Shown here: piece after piece, positions 31,382 through 39,831 of the stretch
How the letters are laid out: every line of letters starts with the position of its first letter
How positions within the stretch are numbered: the stretch's first letter is position 1
From: Bacteroidales bacterium
GTDB lineage: Bacteria; Bacteroidota; Bacteroidia; Bacteroidales; Muribaculaceae
Direction: 5' to 3'
NCBI GenBank assembly: GCA_014800895.1
Contig: JAAVFG010000025.1
Span: forward strand, 1 to 64,000
DNA length: 64,000 nt
Notes under the pieces: generated by a model
The model's database searches: none
Seen by the model: the letters and a program-made list of their open reading frames with translations, nothing else
What the model was told of the DNA's origin: nothing
Program-made: the position numbers and the translations under genes

Positions 31382-31386
31382 AACTT

Positions 31387-34041
31387 ATGGCAGAAAAAGT
31401 GCACTACCAGGGTTTGACGTCGCAGCAGGTTGAGGAGAGTCGCTCCAGGAATGGAGTGAACATCCTTACTCCTGCCGAGCAAACCCCTCTATGGAAGAGA
31501 TTCCTGGAGAAATTCGGCGATCCTCTTATCATTATCCTCCTCATTGCAGGTACCCTCTCCATAGGAATCTCCTGCTATGAATACTGGGGATTACATGAGG
31601 GACCGGGGGTATTCTTCGAACCTCTCGGTATTTTTATAGCTATCCTCCTCGCCACCGGGCTGGCTTTCATATTCGAATTGAAAGCCGATAAGGAGTTTGC
31701 TCTTCTTAATCAGGTAAATGATGACGAACCGGTGCAAGTGATCCGTAACGGTAATGTTACGCAGGTGCCTCGGAAGGATATCGTTGTCGGCGATATCGTG
31801 ATCCTTAACACCGGGGAAGAGATTCCTGCGGATGGAGAACTCTTGGAGGCGGTTTCTCTCAATGTTGATGAGTCTACCCTCACCGGCGAACCGATGTGTC
31901 ACAAGACTACTGATCCTGACCAATTCAATCCTGATGACACCTTCCCCTCAAACCATGTGATGCGTGGTACTAAAGTAATGGAGGGACATGGCATCATGAA
32001 AGTCTTTGCAGTCGGCGATAAGACAGAAAATGGTAAAGTCTTTGAAGCAGCTCAGATCGATGACAGCGTGAAGACTCCCCTCAATGAACAATTAGACGGA
32101 CTCGGCGACCTCATCACCAAAATCTCCTATGCGTTTGCAGCTCTAATCGTGGTCGGGCGTCTATTCATGTATTTCATAAATACTCCGTTTGAATGGATAT
32201 CCTTCATAACATATCTTCTCCAGACCCTTATGATCGCCGTTACATTGGTAGTGGTTGCTGTCCCGGAGGGTCTGCCTATGGCTGTTACCCTTTCTCTCGC
32301 CTACTCCATGCGCCGTATGCTCAAGACAAACAACCTCGTGCGTAAGATGCATGCTTGCGAGACAATGGGTGCCACAACAGTGATCTGTACTGATAAGACC
32401 GGTACACTTACCCAGAACCAGATGCAGATTTATAAGACCAACTTCTTTGGAGATCCTTCAGATGAAGTGCTCTATGAAGGAATCGCGGTAAACTCTACCG
32501 CCCAGTTGGATCTATCCGGAGAGAAGCCTCAGGTGCTTGGCAACCCGACAGAGGGCGCACTGCTCCTTTGGCTGAAAGAGAAAGGAGCGGACTATGTAAA
32601 ACTCCGTGAAGGCGTGACACGCATTGAGGAACTTCCCTTTACAACTGAACGCAAATATATGGCATCTGTAGTGAAATCAGCTACAGGAAAAAATATTTTA
32701 TATGTAAAGGGCGCTCCTGAGATTATCTTTGCTATGTGTAAGGATACAGCGGGTGTGACTAAAGAGGAAATTGATGCCCAACTCCTCGAATACCAGAATA
32801 TGGCAATGCGTACTCTTGGCTTTGCTTATCAGGAACTCAAAGATGGAGACATGGCGATTTCCGATAATAAGATCGCGGCTAAAGACCTTACCTTCCTCGG
32901 CATCGTGGCTATCTCCGATCCAGTCCGTGCGGATGTTCCTGATGCTGTGAGAGAAGTTATGGAAGCCGGAATCCAAGTGAAGATAGTGACCGGCGATACA
33001 CCCGGAACAGCTAAAGAAATTGGACGTCAGGTCGGTCTTTGGGATGATAGCAAAGATGGAGAGAAGAACATAATTACCGGTACAGAGTTTGCTGCTCTCA
33101 GCGATGAAGAGATGCGTAAACGGGTGGGTGAAATTAAAATCATTGCCCGTGCAAGACCAATGGACAAGAAGCGTCTGGTGGAGTCGCTGCAGGCTAACAA
33201 TGAAGTAGTGGCAGTTACCGGTGACGGTACTAACGACGCCCCGGCTTTAAAGGCAGCCCATGTAGGTCTATCTATGGGCGATGGAACATCGGTTGCCAAA
33301 GAGGCTTCCGATATCACTATTGTGGATAATTCTTTCTCCTCTATCGGTCGCGCCGTTATGTGGGGACGCTCACTATTCCAGAATATTCAGCGCTTCATTC
33401 TCTTCCAGATGACAGTGAATGTCGCCGCTTGTTTCATCGTGCTTGCCGGTGCCTTCATGGGAATGGAGTCACCTTTGACCGTAACACAGATGCTTTGGGT
33501 AAACCTGATCATGGATACCTTTGCGGCAATGGCATTGGCTTCTCTTCCCCCCTCTGAGAGCGTGATGAAAGATAAACCAAGATCAAGAGAGGCTTTCATT
33601 ATCAACCGACCCATGTGGAAGTCGATTGTCGGTGTAGGAGGATTATTTTTCTTTATCCTTTTAGCCATCCTTTATATATTTGAGAATTTTGAAGTCAATT
33701 CAATGACTGAGATCTTCTCCTTTATAAAGAATCCGGCGGCAAACGGCACACTGACTCCTTATGAGCTCTCAATGTTCTTTACAATCTTCGTATTCCTGCA
33801 ATTCTGGAATATGTTTAACGCGCGTGCATTTGAGACCGGGAAATCAGCTTTCCATTTCAAGAACTGCAGCGGATTCGTTATGATTGCTGCCGTAATTCTT
33901 ATCGGTCAGATCTTCATTGTGAGTGTTGGTGGAGAATTCTTCAATGTCACTCCCCTTCGCTTCATTGACTGGCTCATAATAATTGGAGCGACATCATTTG
34001 TACTTTGGATTGGAGAATTCATAAGACTCTTCAAGAAATAG
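31387..34041 (+). CDS. Calcium-translocating P-type ATPase (PMCA type)
   Basis: An 884-residue inner-membrane cation pump. The phosphorylated Asp is D336 in CTDKTGTLT, the ion-site motif PEGLP is at 293-297, the TGES-like actuator loop appears as LTGEP near 165, and GDGTNDAPALKAA forms the hinge. An N-terminal cation ATPase domain and about ten membrane helices fit the P2B (plasma-membrane calcium pump) type. It presumably exports Ca2+. It follows the S9 peptidase by five bases and ends at a strong terminator, closing the uvrB-started run. Confidence 0.93.
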   Translation: MAEKVHYQGLTSQQVEESRSRNGVNILTPAEQTPLWKRFLEKFGDPLIIILLIAGTLSIGISCYEYWGLHEGPGVFFEPLGIFIAILLATGLAFIFELKADKEFALLNQVNDDEPVQVIRNGNVTQVPRKDIVVGDIVILNTGEEIPADGELLEAVSLNVDESTLTGEPMCHKTTDPDQFNPDDTFPSNHVMRGTKVMEGHGIMKVFAVGDKTENGKVFEAAQIDDSVKTPLNEQLDGLGDLITKISYAFAALIVVGRLFMYFINTPFEWISFITYLLQTLMIAVTLVVVAVPEGLPMAVTLSLAYSMRRMLKTNNLVRKMHACETMGATTVICTDKTGTLTQNQMQIYKTNFFGDPSDEVLYEGIAVNSTAQLDLSGEKPQVLGNPTEGALLLWLKEKGADYVKLREGVTRIEELPFTTERKYMASVVKSATGKNILYVKGAPEIIFAMCKDTAGVTKEEIDAQLLEYQNMAMRTLGFAYQELKDGDMAISDNKIAAKDLTFLGIVAISDPVRADVPDAVREVMEAGIQVKIVTGDTPGTAKEIGRQVGLWDDSKDGEKNIITGTEFAALSDEEMRKRVGEIKIIARARPMDKKRLVESLQANNEVVAVTGDGTNDAPALKAAHVGLSMGDGTSVAKEASDITIVDNSFSSIGRAVMWGRSLFQNIQRFILFQMTVNVAACFIVLAGAFMGMESPLTVTQMLWVNLIMDTFAAMALASLPPSESVMKDKPRSREAFIINRPMWKSIVGVGGLFFFILLAILYIFENFEVNSMTEIFSFIKNPAANGTLTPYELSMFFTIFVFLQFWNMFNARAFETGKSAFHFKNCSGFVMIAAVILIGQIFIVSVGGEFFNVTPLRFIDWLIIIGATSFVLWIGEFIRLFKK

Positions 34042-34072
34042 GAAGGATTGGAGAAACAATCGAGTCTATAAG

Positions 34073-34109
34073 AAATCAGGCATTTCACGATGAAATGCCT
34101 GATTTTTTT
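34073..34109 (+). terminator. Terminator after the calcium ATPase gene
   Basis: A 15-bp perfect stem (34073-34087 with 34091-34105) with a three-base loop, followed by further T residues (GATTTTTTTAT). Confidence 0.92.
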
Positions 34110-34142
34110 ATGTCAGGAAGAGGAGAATTATAGGAATTTTGT

Positions 34143-34150
34143 TATATTTG
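34143..34150 (+). promoter_or_regulatory. -7 box directly before the HsdR_N-like gene
   Basis: TATATTTG is a full TAnnTTTG match. It ends only six bases before the ATG at 34157, so the transcript would have almost no leader. No clear -33 TTG at the normal distance. Confidence 0.5.
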
Positions 34151-34156
34151 TAGGTT

Positions 34157-34648
34157 ATGGAGAAAGACAATAAGAAATATCCCTCGCTGAATCTTCCACC
34201 TGTTGCTCTTCGCATGAAAGTGGAAGATGGACTCCCTAAGGTATTTGATCCATTCAGAGAAAAATATGTAGCTTTTACTCCGGAAGAAAATGTAAGACAG
34301 CATTTTGCAGCCTGGCTTCGCGACAATTACCACTATCCTGCTTCCCTTATGGCTAATGAGATCGGCATAGAGGTGAATGGAATGAGGAAAAGATGCGATA
34401 CAGTTGTCTTCAACCGTGCCGGAGAGCCATTAATGATAGTCGAATACAAAGCCCCGGACGTAAATGTCACGCAGGAAGTATTTGACCAGATAGTCAGATA
34501 CAATATGACGTTGAAAGCGCGTTATCTTGTAGTCTCTAATGGTATGGAGCATTATTGTTGCGTGATAGATTACCGACACGGAACTTATAATTTTATCCCT
34601 ACGATACCCGACTATAGAGATATAGGCTTAGATTATAGTGAGAATTAA
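34157..34648 (+). CDS. HsdR N-terminal-like (HSDR_N_2) nuclease-fold protein
   Basis: A 163-residue stand-alone protein related to the N-terminal nuclease domain of type I restriction subunit HsdR. The PD-(D/E)xK core is seen as D81 (CDTVVF) and E96-x-K98 (VEYKAP), with Q111 after it. No helicase domain or HsdM/HsdS genes are near, so it is not a restriction system. It is followed after two bases by pcrA, which hints at a DNA-processing role, but that is inference. Families of this kind are common single genes in Bacteroidetes. Confidence 0.82.
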   Translation: MEKDNKKYPSLNLPPVALRMKVEDGLPKVFDPFREKYVAFTPEENVRQHFAAWLRDNYHYPASLMANEIGIEVNGMRKRCDTVVFNRAGEPLMIVEYKAPDVNVTQEVFDQIVRYNMTLKARYLVVSNGMEHYCCVIDYRHGTYNFIPTIPDYRDIGLDYSEN

Positions 34649-34650
34649 TA

Positions 34651-37002
34651 ATGGCAGAAGAAATAAATTATAATTATCTTGATCTTCTAAATCCCCAGCA
34701 GCGCGAGGCGGTAGTATATAAGGATGGGCCGGCTCTTGTTATCGCAGGGGCGGGATCAGGAAAGACTCGAGTCTTGACTTATAAGATTGTGGACTTGCTG
34801 AGGGCGGGGTTCGAGCCCTATCGCATACTTGCCTTGACCTTTACCAACAAGGCTGCAAGGGAGATGCAGGAACGTATAGTTTCCCTAACCGGCGAAAAAA
34901 TTGCCTCAAGACTATGGATGGGAACTTTCCATTCAATGTTTTTGCGCATATTGCGGCATCATGCTCCTCTGATTGGATTCAAGGAGGGATTCACAATCTA
35001 CGATACTACCGATTCCCGTTCGCTGGTTAAAATGATTATCAAGGAACTTGGGCTGGACGAGAAGATTTATAAGCCTGCTGCGGTTGCCGCTGCCATCTCA
35101 AATGCTAAAAATGCAATGATAGCTCCGGAGCAGTATCAATTAGATAGGGACCTTTATGATGCCGACCGACGGGCGAAGCGTCCTATGACCGGCAAAATCT
35201 ATGAGATTTATGCTCAACGATGTCGCATAGCTAACGCTATGGATTTTGATGATATCCTCTTCTACATGAATCTGCTTCTAAGAGATAACCCCGATGTAAG
35301 AAGGCATTATCAGGAATTTTTCAGATATATACTTGTGGATGAGTATCAGGATACAAATTTTGCACAACACCTTATCGTCAGCCAACTGGCGGGTGACGAA
35401 CGCCGCTTATGTGTCGTGGGTGATGATGCACAGAGCATTTATTCTTTCCGAGGTGCCAATATAGGAAACATCATAAATCTTGAACAGAGGTATCCGGGTC
35501 TTAAAGTATTCAAACTGGAGCGCAATTACCGTTCGACCCAGAACATAGTAAATGCCGCCGGGTCATTGATATCCCGTAATACTCGTCAGCTTAAAAAGAA
35601 CGTATATAGCGAAAACGACAAGGGAGAACTGATAGAGGTGATCCGTACTTATTCCGATATGGAGGAGGCATATATGGTGGCAAACAAATTAACGCAGTCT
35701 AAAATGACTCACCATGACCCATATGATGAATTTGCTATCCTTTATCGCACTAACGCCCAAAGCCGCGTTCTTGAGGAGGCGTTGCGTAAACGGAATATTC
35801 CCTATCGGATTTACGGAGGTCTTTCCTTCTACCAGCGGAAAGAGATTAAAGATGTCATCGCTTATTTCAGAATGACAATTAATCCGGATGATGACGAGGC
35901 TTTGAGAAGGGTGATTAATTATCCCGCTCGCGGTATAGGAGAAACCACTATGAAAAAGATTCAGGCAGTCGCTTCTGCCAATCAGGTTTCCCTCTGGACT
36001 GTAATAAGCAATCCTGACAAATATGATGCCTCGCTTAATTCCGGAACAAAAAAGAAAATTGAAGGATTCGTGTCCCTTATTCAGCTTTTCATTGACGATG
36101 CTGCTAAGTCTGATGCCTACGAGGTGGGTCAGTTGATCTATAACCGTACCGGAATACTCACAGCGTTAGCGCACGACAATACACCTGAAAGTATCAGTAA
36201 GCAGGAAAACCTTTCAGAACTTTTAGCCGGTTTAAAGGATTTCACTGATACAGGAATGGAACAGGGGGCTGAAGACGTTTCAATGCGGGCTTTCCTATCG
36301 GAAGTGCAATTAGCGACTGACCAGGATGAGAAGGATGATAGCGAAGAAGCTAAAGTGACTCTCATGACTGTTCATGCAGCGAAAGGATTGGAATTTAAAC
36401 ATGTTTTCATTGTAGGAGTGGAGGAAGAACTCTTTCCCTCAGCCATGAGTATGGATTCGCTTGCTCAGATTGAGGAGGAGAGAAGACTCCTATATGTAGC
36501 TATCACTCGCGCTAAAGAGACGTGTACCATCACCTACGCCGGTTCAAGATTCAGAAACGGTCAGACTGTGATGTCAAGACCTTCACGTTTCTTAGGAGAG
36601 ATTGATCCTCAGTATCTCAGACTCGTGTCTTCGGTAAATGTGGAGGATAAGTCATCTTTCATTAATCCGGTGGCGAATTATAAGCAATCCCCCTACTCCG
36701 GAGGATACTCAACCAATGCCGGCAGTCGAGCGTCAGGTAATACTTATCGGTCAACTGATTCTTATAATACGAGACCAAAAAGAAAAATCTCCGATATTTC
36801 AGGGGCGGGAAATGCCATTAAAGGACAGTACACTTCTAAGGATCTTTCCATAGGGGTAAAAATTGAGCATCCTAAGTTAGGAATAGGCACCATTACCGCG
36901 CTCGGAAATGTTTCGGGAGAAGAGAGTATAACCGTTGATTTCGGCAATATCGGGACAAAGAAATTACTCCTTCGTTTTGCAAAATTTAATATAATAAATT
37001 AG
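34651..37002 (+). CDS. pcrA: UvrD/PcrA-type ATP-dependent DNA helicase
   Basis: A 783-residue superfamily 1A helicase that unwinds DNA 3' to 5' in repair and in clearing stalled replication. Walker A GAGSGKT is at 33-39, motif II reads LVDEYQDTN, motif III GDDAQSIYSFRGA, and motif VI YVAITRAK. The C-terminal tail ends in a Tudor-like domain (VKIEHPKLGIGTITALG) that in PcrA binds RNA polymerase. PcrA and UvrD cannot be told apart firmly. It lies between the HsdR_N-like gene (two-base gap) and nspC (six bases). Confidence 0.95.
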   Translation: MAEEINYNYLDLLNPQQREAVVYKDGPALVIAGAGSGKTRVLTYKIVDLLRAGFEPYRILALTFTNKAAREMQERIVSLTGEKIASRLWMGTFHSMFLRILRHHAPLIGFKEGFTIYDTTDSRSLVKMIIKELGLDEKIYKPAAVAAAISNAKNAMIAPEQYQLDRDLYDADRRAKRPMTGKIYEIYAQRCRIANAMDFDDILFYMNLLLRDNPDVRRHYQEFFRYILVDEYQDTNFAQHLIVSQLAGDERRLCVVGDDAQSIYSFRGANIGNIINLEQRYPGLKVFKLERNYRSTQNIVNAAGSLISRNTRQLKKNVYSENDKGELIEVIRTYSDMEEAYMVANKLTQSKMTHHDPYDEFAILYRTNAQSRVLEEALRKRNIPYRIYGGLSFYQRKEIKDVIAYFRMTINPDDDEALRRVINYPARGIGETTMKKIQAVASANQVSLWTVISNPDKYDASLNSGTKKKIEGFVSLIQLFIDDAAKSDAYEVGQLIYNRTGILTALAHDNTPESISKQENLSELLAGLKDFTDTGMEQGAEDVSMRAFLSEVQLATDQDEKDDSEEAKVTLMTVHAAKGLEFKHVFIVGVEEELFPSAMSMDSLAQIEEERRLLYVAITRAKETCTITYAGSRFRNGQTVMSRPSRFLGEIDPQYLRLVSSVNVEDKSSFINPVANYKQSPYSGGYSTNAGSRASGNTYRSTDSYNTRPKRKISDISGAGNAIKGQYTSKDLSIGVKIEHPKLGIGTITALGNVSGEESITVDFGNIGTKKLLLRFAKFNIIN

Positions 37003-37008
37003 AGATAA

Positions 37009-38148
37009 ATGGAAACACCTTACTATATCGTATATGAAGAGAAGCTTCGCCGCAATATGGAGAAATTGCGGATGGTTGCTGATAAGGCTGATGTAAAAAT
37101 CATCATGGCATTCAAAGCCAATGCACTTTGGAAAACTTTTCCAATCATTTCCGAATATTTTCAATCTTCAACAGCGAGCTCCTTAAATGAAATGAAACTT
37201 TCATTAGACTATTTGGGTAATGATGTTCATACATATTGCCCGGTCTATACTGAGCGGACTTTCCCCGAATTTCTAAAAGGATCTTCCCATATCACGTTCA
37301 ATTCCCTTGCACAGTTTGAGAAATTCTATCCTCAGATTAAGGACTGGAACAAAGCACATCCGGAAAAGCAGGTATCAGCCGGACTTCGTGTCAATCCTCA
37401 TTGCAGCGTGATTGAAACAGATATCTATAATCCGTGTGTCCCCGGCTCTCGTTTTGGAGAAAATCCGGAAACCTTGAAGAACGGTATACCCGAGGGAATT
37501 GAAGGATTACATTTCCATGCTCTCTGTGAGTCATCAAGTTATGATCTTGAGAAGGTCCTCGAAGCTTTCAAAGCCCAGTTTGGACATCTCTTACCTCATA
37601 TAAAATGGCTGAATATGGGGGGTGGACATCTGATCACAAGGAAGGACTATGACACAGATCATCTGATTGCTCTTCTAAAAAAACTGCATGAGGAATATCC
37701 TAATCTTGAAATAATAATGGAACCAGGAAGCGCCTTCACATGGCAGACCGGAGACCTTGTGACTGAAGTGCTGGATGTCGTGGAGGATGCAGGAATAAAG
37801 ACAGCTATTATTGACGCTTCCTTCGCATGCCACATGCCTGACTGTCTAGAGATGCCCTACCGACCGAATATCCTTGAGGCTTTGCCTGATGATAAGGAAT
37901 CAGGGAATGTATATCGCTTAGGGGGTAACTCCTGCCTGAGCGGAGACTATACCGGCGACTGGAAGTTTGAGAATCCTCTTAAACCAGGCGACCGCTTGAC
38001 ACTTTTGGATATGAACCATTACACTACAGTGAAAACTAATATGTTCAATGGTATACAACATCCATCCATATGGCTTCAGCCATTGGAAGGAGAGCCTGTA
38101 CTGCTCCGCGAATACACGTACGATGATTATCGTGACCGTATGGATTAA
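37009..38148 (+). CDS. nspC: Carboxynorspermidine decarboxylase
   Basis: A pyridoxal phosphate enzyme of 379 residues that makes spermidine or norspermidine from the carboxy form, the polyamine route used by Bacteroidales. The fold type III barrel shows the cofactor lysine K36 in IMAFKANAL, the phosphate-binding GGGH loop, and the C-terminal CHMPDCLEMPYRP and GGNSCLSGD segments distinctive of NspC among the alanine-racemase-like decarboxylases. The partner carboxynorspermidine dehydrogenase is not in this window. It is the last gene of the pcrA unit. Confidence 0.94.
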   Translation: METPYYIVYEEKLRRNMEKLRMVADKADVKIIMAFKANALWKTFPIISEYFQSSTASSLNEMKLSLDYLGNDVHTYCPVYTERTFPEFLKGSSHITFNSLAQFEKFYPQIKDWNKAHPEKQVSAGLRVNPHCSVIETDIYNPCVPGSRFGENPETLKNGIPEGIEGLHFHALCESSSYDLEKVLEAFKAQFGHLLPHIKWLNMGGGHLITRKDYDTDHLIALLKKLHEEYPNLEIIMEPGSAFTWQTGDLVTEVLDVVEDAGIKTAIIDASFACHMPDCLEMPYRPNILEALPDDKESGNVYRLGGNSCLSGDYTGDWKFENPLKPGDRLTLLDMNHYTTVKTNMFNGIQHPSIWLQPLEGEPVLLREYTYDDYRDRMD

Positions 38149-38172
38149 AGAAGTGCAATACTATACAAATAG

Positions 38173-38208
38173 AATAAGGTCAACGGCCGAAACCGTTGAC
38201 CTTATTTT
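38173..38208. terminator. Terminator between convergent nspC and OmpA-like genes
   Basis: A 14-bp perfect stem (AATAAGGTCAACGG, 38173-38186, with 38193-38206) and loop CCGAAA, followed by TT in an AT-rich tail. It lies 25 bases after nspC and 29 bases after the OmpA-like stop, so it can serve both strands. Confidence 0.88.
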
Positions 38209-38236
38209 AATAATATTATACTGGAATATCAACAAT

Positions 38237-38914
38237 TTAATAAACTATCCTACCCTTCTTAGCTTGCTCAAGCATCTGGCTGCCGGGAACAAGATAAATT
38301 TCAAGTCGGCGGTTCTTATCACGGTTACTCATTGAGTTGTTCTCGGTCAATGGCAGCTCATCTGCGTAAGCGTATGAGAAGAGGTACTCCGTATCCAAGT
38401 TCTGATTCTCAAACCAATCAAATACGGCAGTGCTGCGCTCTTCGGTTATCTTCTCCCGATATTCCTCCGAACCGGTGTTGTCAGTGTGCATCACTATCAA
38501 CATCCTATACATATCCGGCTCCCTGAGATAACGTTTAAGAGGAGCAAGATATGCATCTACGTCTGCACGAAGTTCGGTAGAGTTGGGGGCAAAGAGCTTG
38601 GAGGCAGGTATAGTAATCAGCAGAACCTCTTTATTTCTGTATGTCTCTACATTACAACCGTTACGATTAAGCCCGTAGGATTTCAGCACCCTGTCTCTTG
38701 CTTCCTTCTCCTGAAAACGGCGAATAAGATCAGCAGATTTCTCATCAGGCACTACAGAATTTATCATTTCCGTAAATGACATTTCATCTAATGCTTCATG
38801 CCGATGTGACTGAACTTTGCCCGCAGTCTGACCCCATACAGGGGAACAATAGGCAACCGACACAAGAAGGGAGAGTGTAACGGACTTAAATAAAGTCTTC
38901 AAGCGATTCTTCAT
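38237..38914 (-). CDS. OmpA-like peptidoglycan-associated protein
   Basis: A 225-residue exported protein. The signal peptide covers about 1-29 (LLVSVAYCSPVWGQ). The C-terminal domain resembles OmpA_C: strand-helix pattern, ITEERSTAVFDWFENQNLDTEYL and the closing NRDKNRRLEIYL, so it should bind peptidoglycan. It has no N-terminal barrel, and lacks a lipobox, so it may be periplasmic. The start codon lies 29 bases inside the upstream 106-residue gene, implying coupled translation; no later Met precedes the signal peptide. Last gene of the seven-gene minus-strand string. Confidence 0.82.
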   Translation of the reverse strand: MKNRLKTLFKSVTLSLLVSVAYCSPVWGQTAGKVQSHRHEALDEMSFTEMINSVVPDEKSADLIRRFQEKEARDRVLKSYGLNRNGCNVETYRNKEVLLITIPASKLFAPNSTELRADVDAYLAPLKRYLREPDMYRMLIVMHTDNTGSEEYREKITEERSTAVFDWFENQNLDTEYLFSYAYADELPLTENNSMSNRDKNRRLEIYLVPGSQMLEQAKKGRIVY

Positions 38915-39206
38915 ATTCTAATTCTCCTTTAACTATGAGATCTATATCATCTGGATCCATCTCAATCTCATCATCTTTTGCCAATTCCTTCTTAACATAG
39001 GCTGTGATTTTTGAAAGATCCTCCTCTTCTTCATCTATTGCCTCCATGCTGAGAGTCAAATATCCGTTTTTCTCATACCAGTCATACATGACATCGATAA
39101 CATAAAGAATCTCGTCATCGGTGTATCTATCCTGTTTGTCAGCAGGGAGGGTCTTGCGTATGAACTCTACAGCCTGTTGCTCATCATATTGTAATGCGTC
39201 GCTCAT
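38886..39206 (-). CDS. Conserved hypothetical protein, 106 residues
   Basis: I do not know its function. The protein is small, soluble, very acidic and predicted mostly helical (for example DEILYVIDVMYDWYEKNGY and a C-terminal ELEYEESLEDFI). It overlaps rimM by four bases upstream and the OmpA-like gene by 29 bases downstream, so its place in the operon looks fixed. The overlaps, good length and normal codon use support it as a real gene. Confidence 0.8.
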   Translation of the reverse strand: MSDALQYDEQQAVEFIRKTLPADKQDRYTDDEILYVIDVMYDWYEKNGYLTLSMEAIDEEEEDLSKITAYVKKELAKDDEIEMDPDDIDLIVKGELEYEESLEDFI

Positions 39207-39751
39207 TTCTCTTTAATATTTAATTGAATTAGTTCTTCCGGAAGAGTGGTAATTACTTCCCTTTTCTCTTCATCAATGGCAGCAACAAAATCATCTGCCG
39301 CCGGTATATATACCTCTTCCCCATCAGGAGTGCGGACAATGAAGAGGACATTCTCTGTGGTGGAATCAACCCGGTCTATGATGCCTATCTCACCAACCTT
39401 CTCATCTATCACGCGGAAGCCGACGATATCATCTTCAAGAAGCAGACCTTCCCCTTCTTCTCCAAGAAACTCTTTCAGATGTTCCTTATCAGCATATATA
39501 ATCTGATTTACCAAAAGACGAGCCTCATCCACATTATCTATCCCCTCAATTTTTATAAGGGAAGCGGACGGTCCTTTTCCCCGTACGCTTTCTGCATAGA
39601 AGGGAACGAAAGCACCCTCCATATCAACTATAAGAGGGAATCCTTCGGCAAAATAATCATCATCTATATCCAACACTACATTCAATTCCCCCTTCAAGGC
39701 ATGTGTCTTGAGGAATTTACCTACAGGTGTGAGATCTTTTTCTTCAATCAT
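39203..39751 (-). CDS. rimM: 16S rRNA processing protein RimM
   Basis: An assembly factor for the 30S subunit head that binds S19. The 182-residue protein has the N-terminal RimM barrel (VGKFLKTHALKGELNV) and the C-terminal PRC domain (DDIVGFRVIDEKVGEIGIIDRV, then VYIPAADDFV). Length is normal. Here it sits in a Bacteroidetes-type string between murA (80-base gap) and the 106-residue gene (four-base overlap), not in the rpsP-trmD operon seen in many bacteria. Confidence 0.95.
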   Translation of the reverse strand: MIEEKDLTPVGKFLKTHALKGELNVVLDIDDDYFAEGFPLIVDMEGAFVPFYAESVRGKGPSASLIKIEGIDNVDEARLLVNQIIYADKEHLKEFLGEEGEGLLLEDDIVGFRVIDEKVGEIGIIDRVDSTTENVLFIVRTPDGEEVYIPAADDFVAAIDEEKREVITTLPEELIQLNIKEK

Positions 39752-39831
39752 GAATTCTAAAATTTTAATCCTCTATTTTTCTTTTCAAGAGTCAGGAGAG
39801 ACGTCTCTTCAAAAGATGCACCAGAGAAAAA

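Noticed and set aside
34157-34648. Type I restriction-modification system
   Set aside because: Only a stand-alone HsdR_N-like domain is present; there is no helicase domain fused to it and no hsdM or hsdS.
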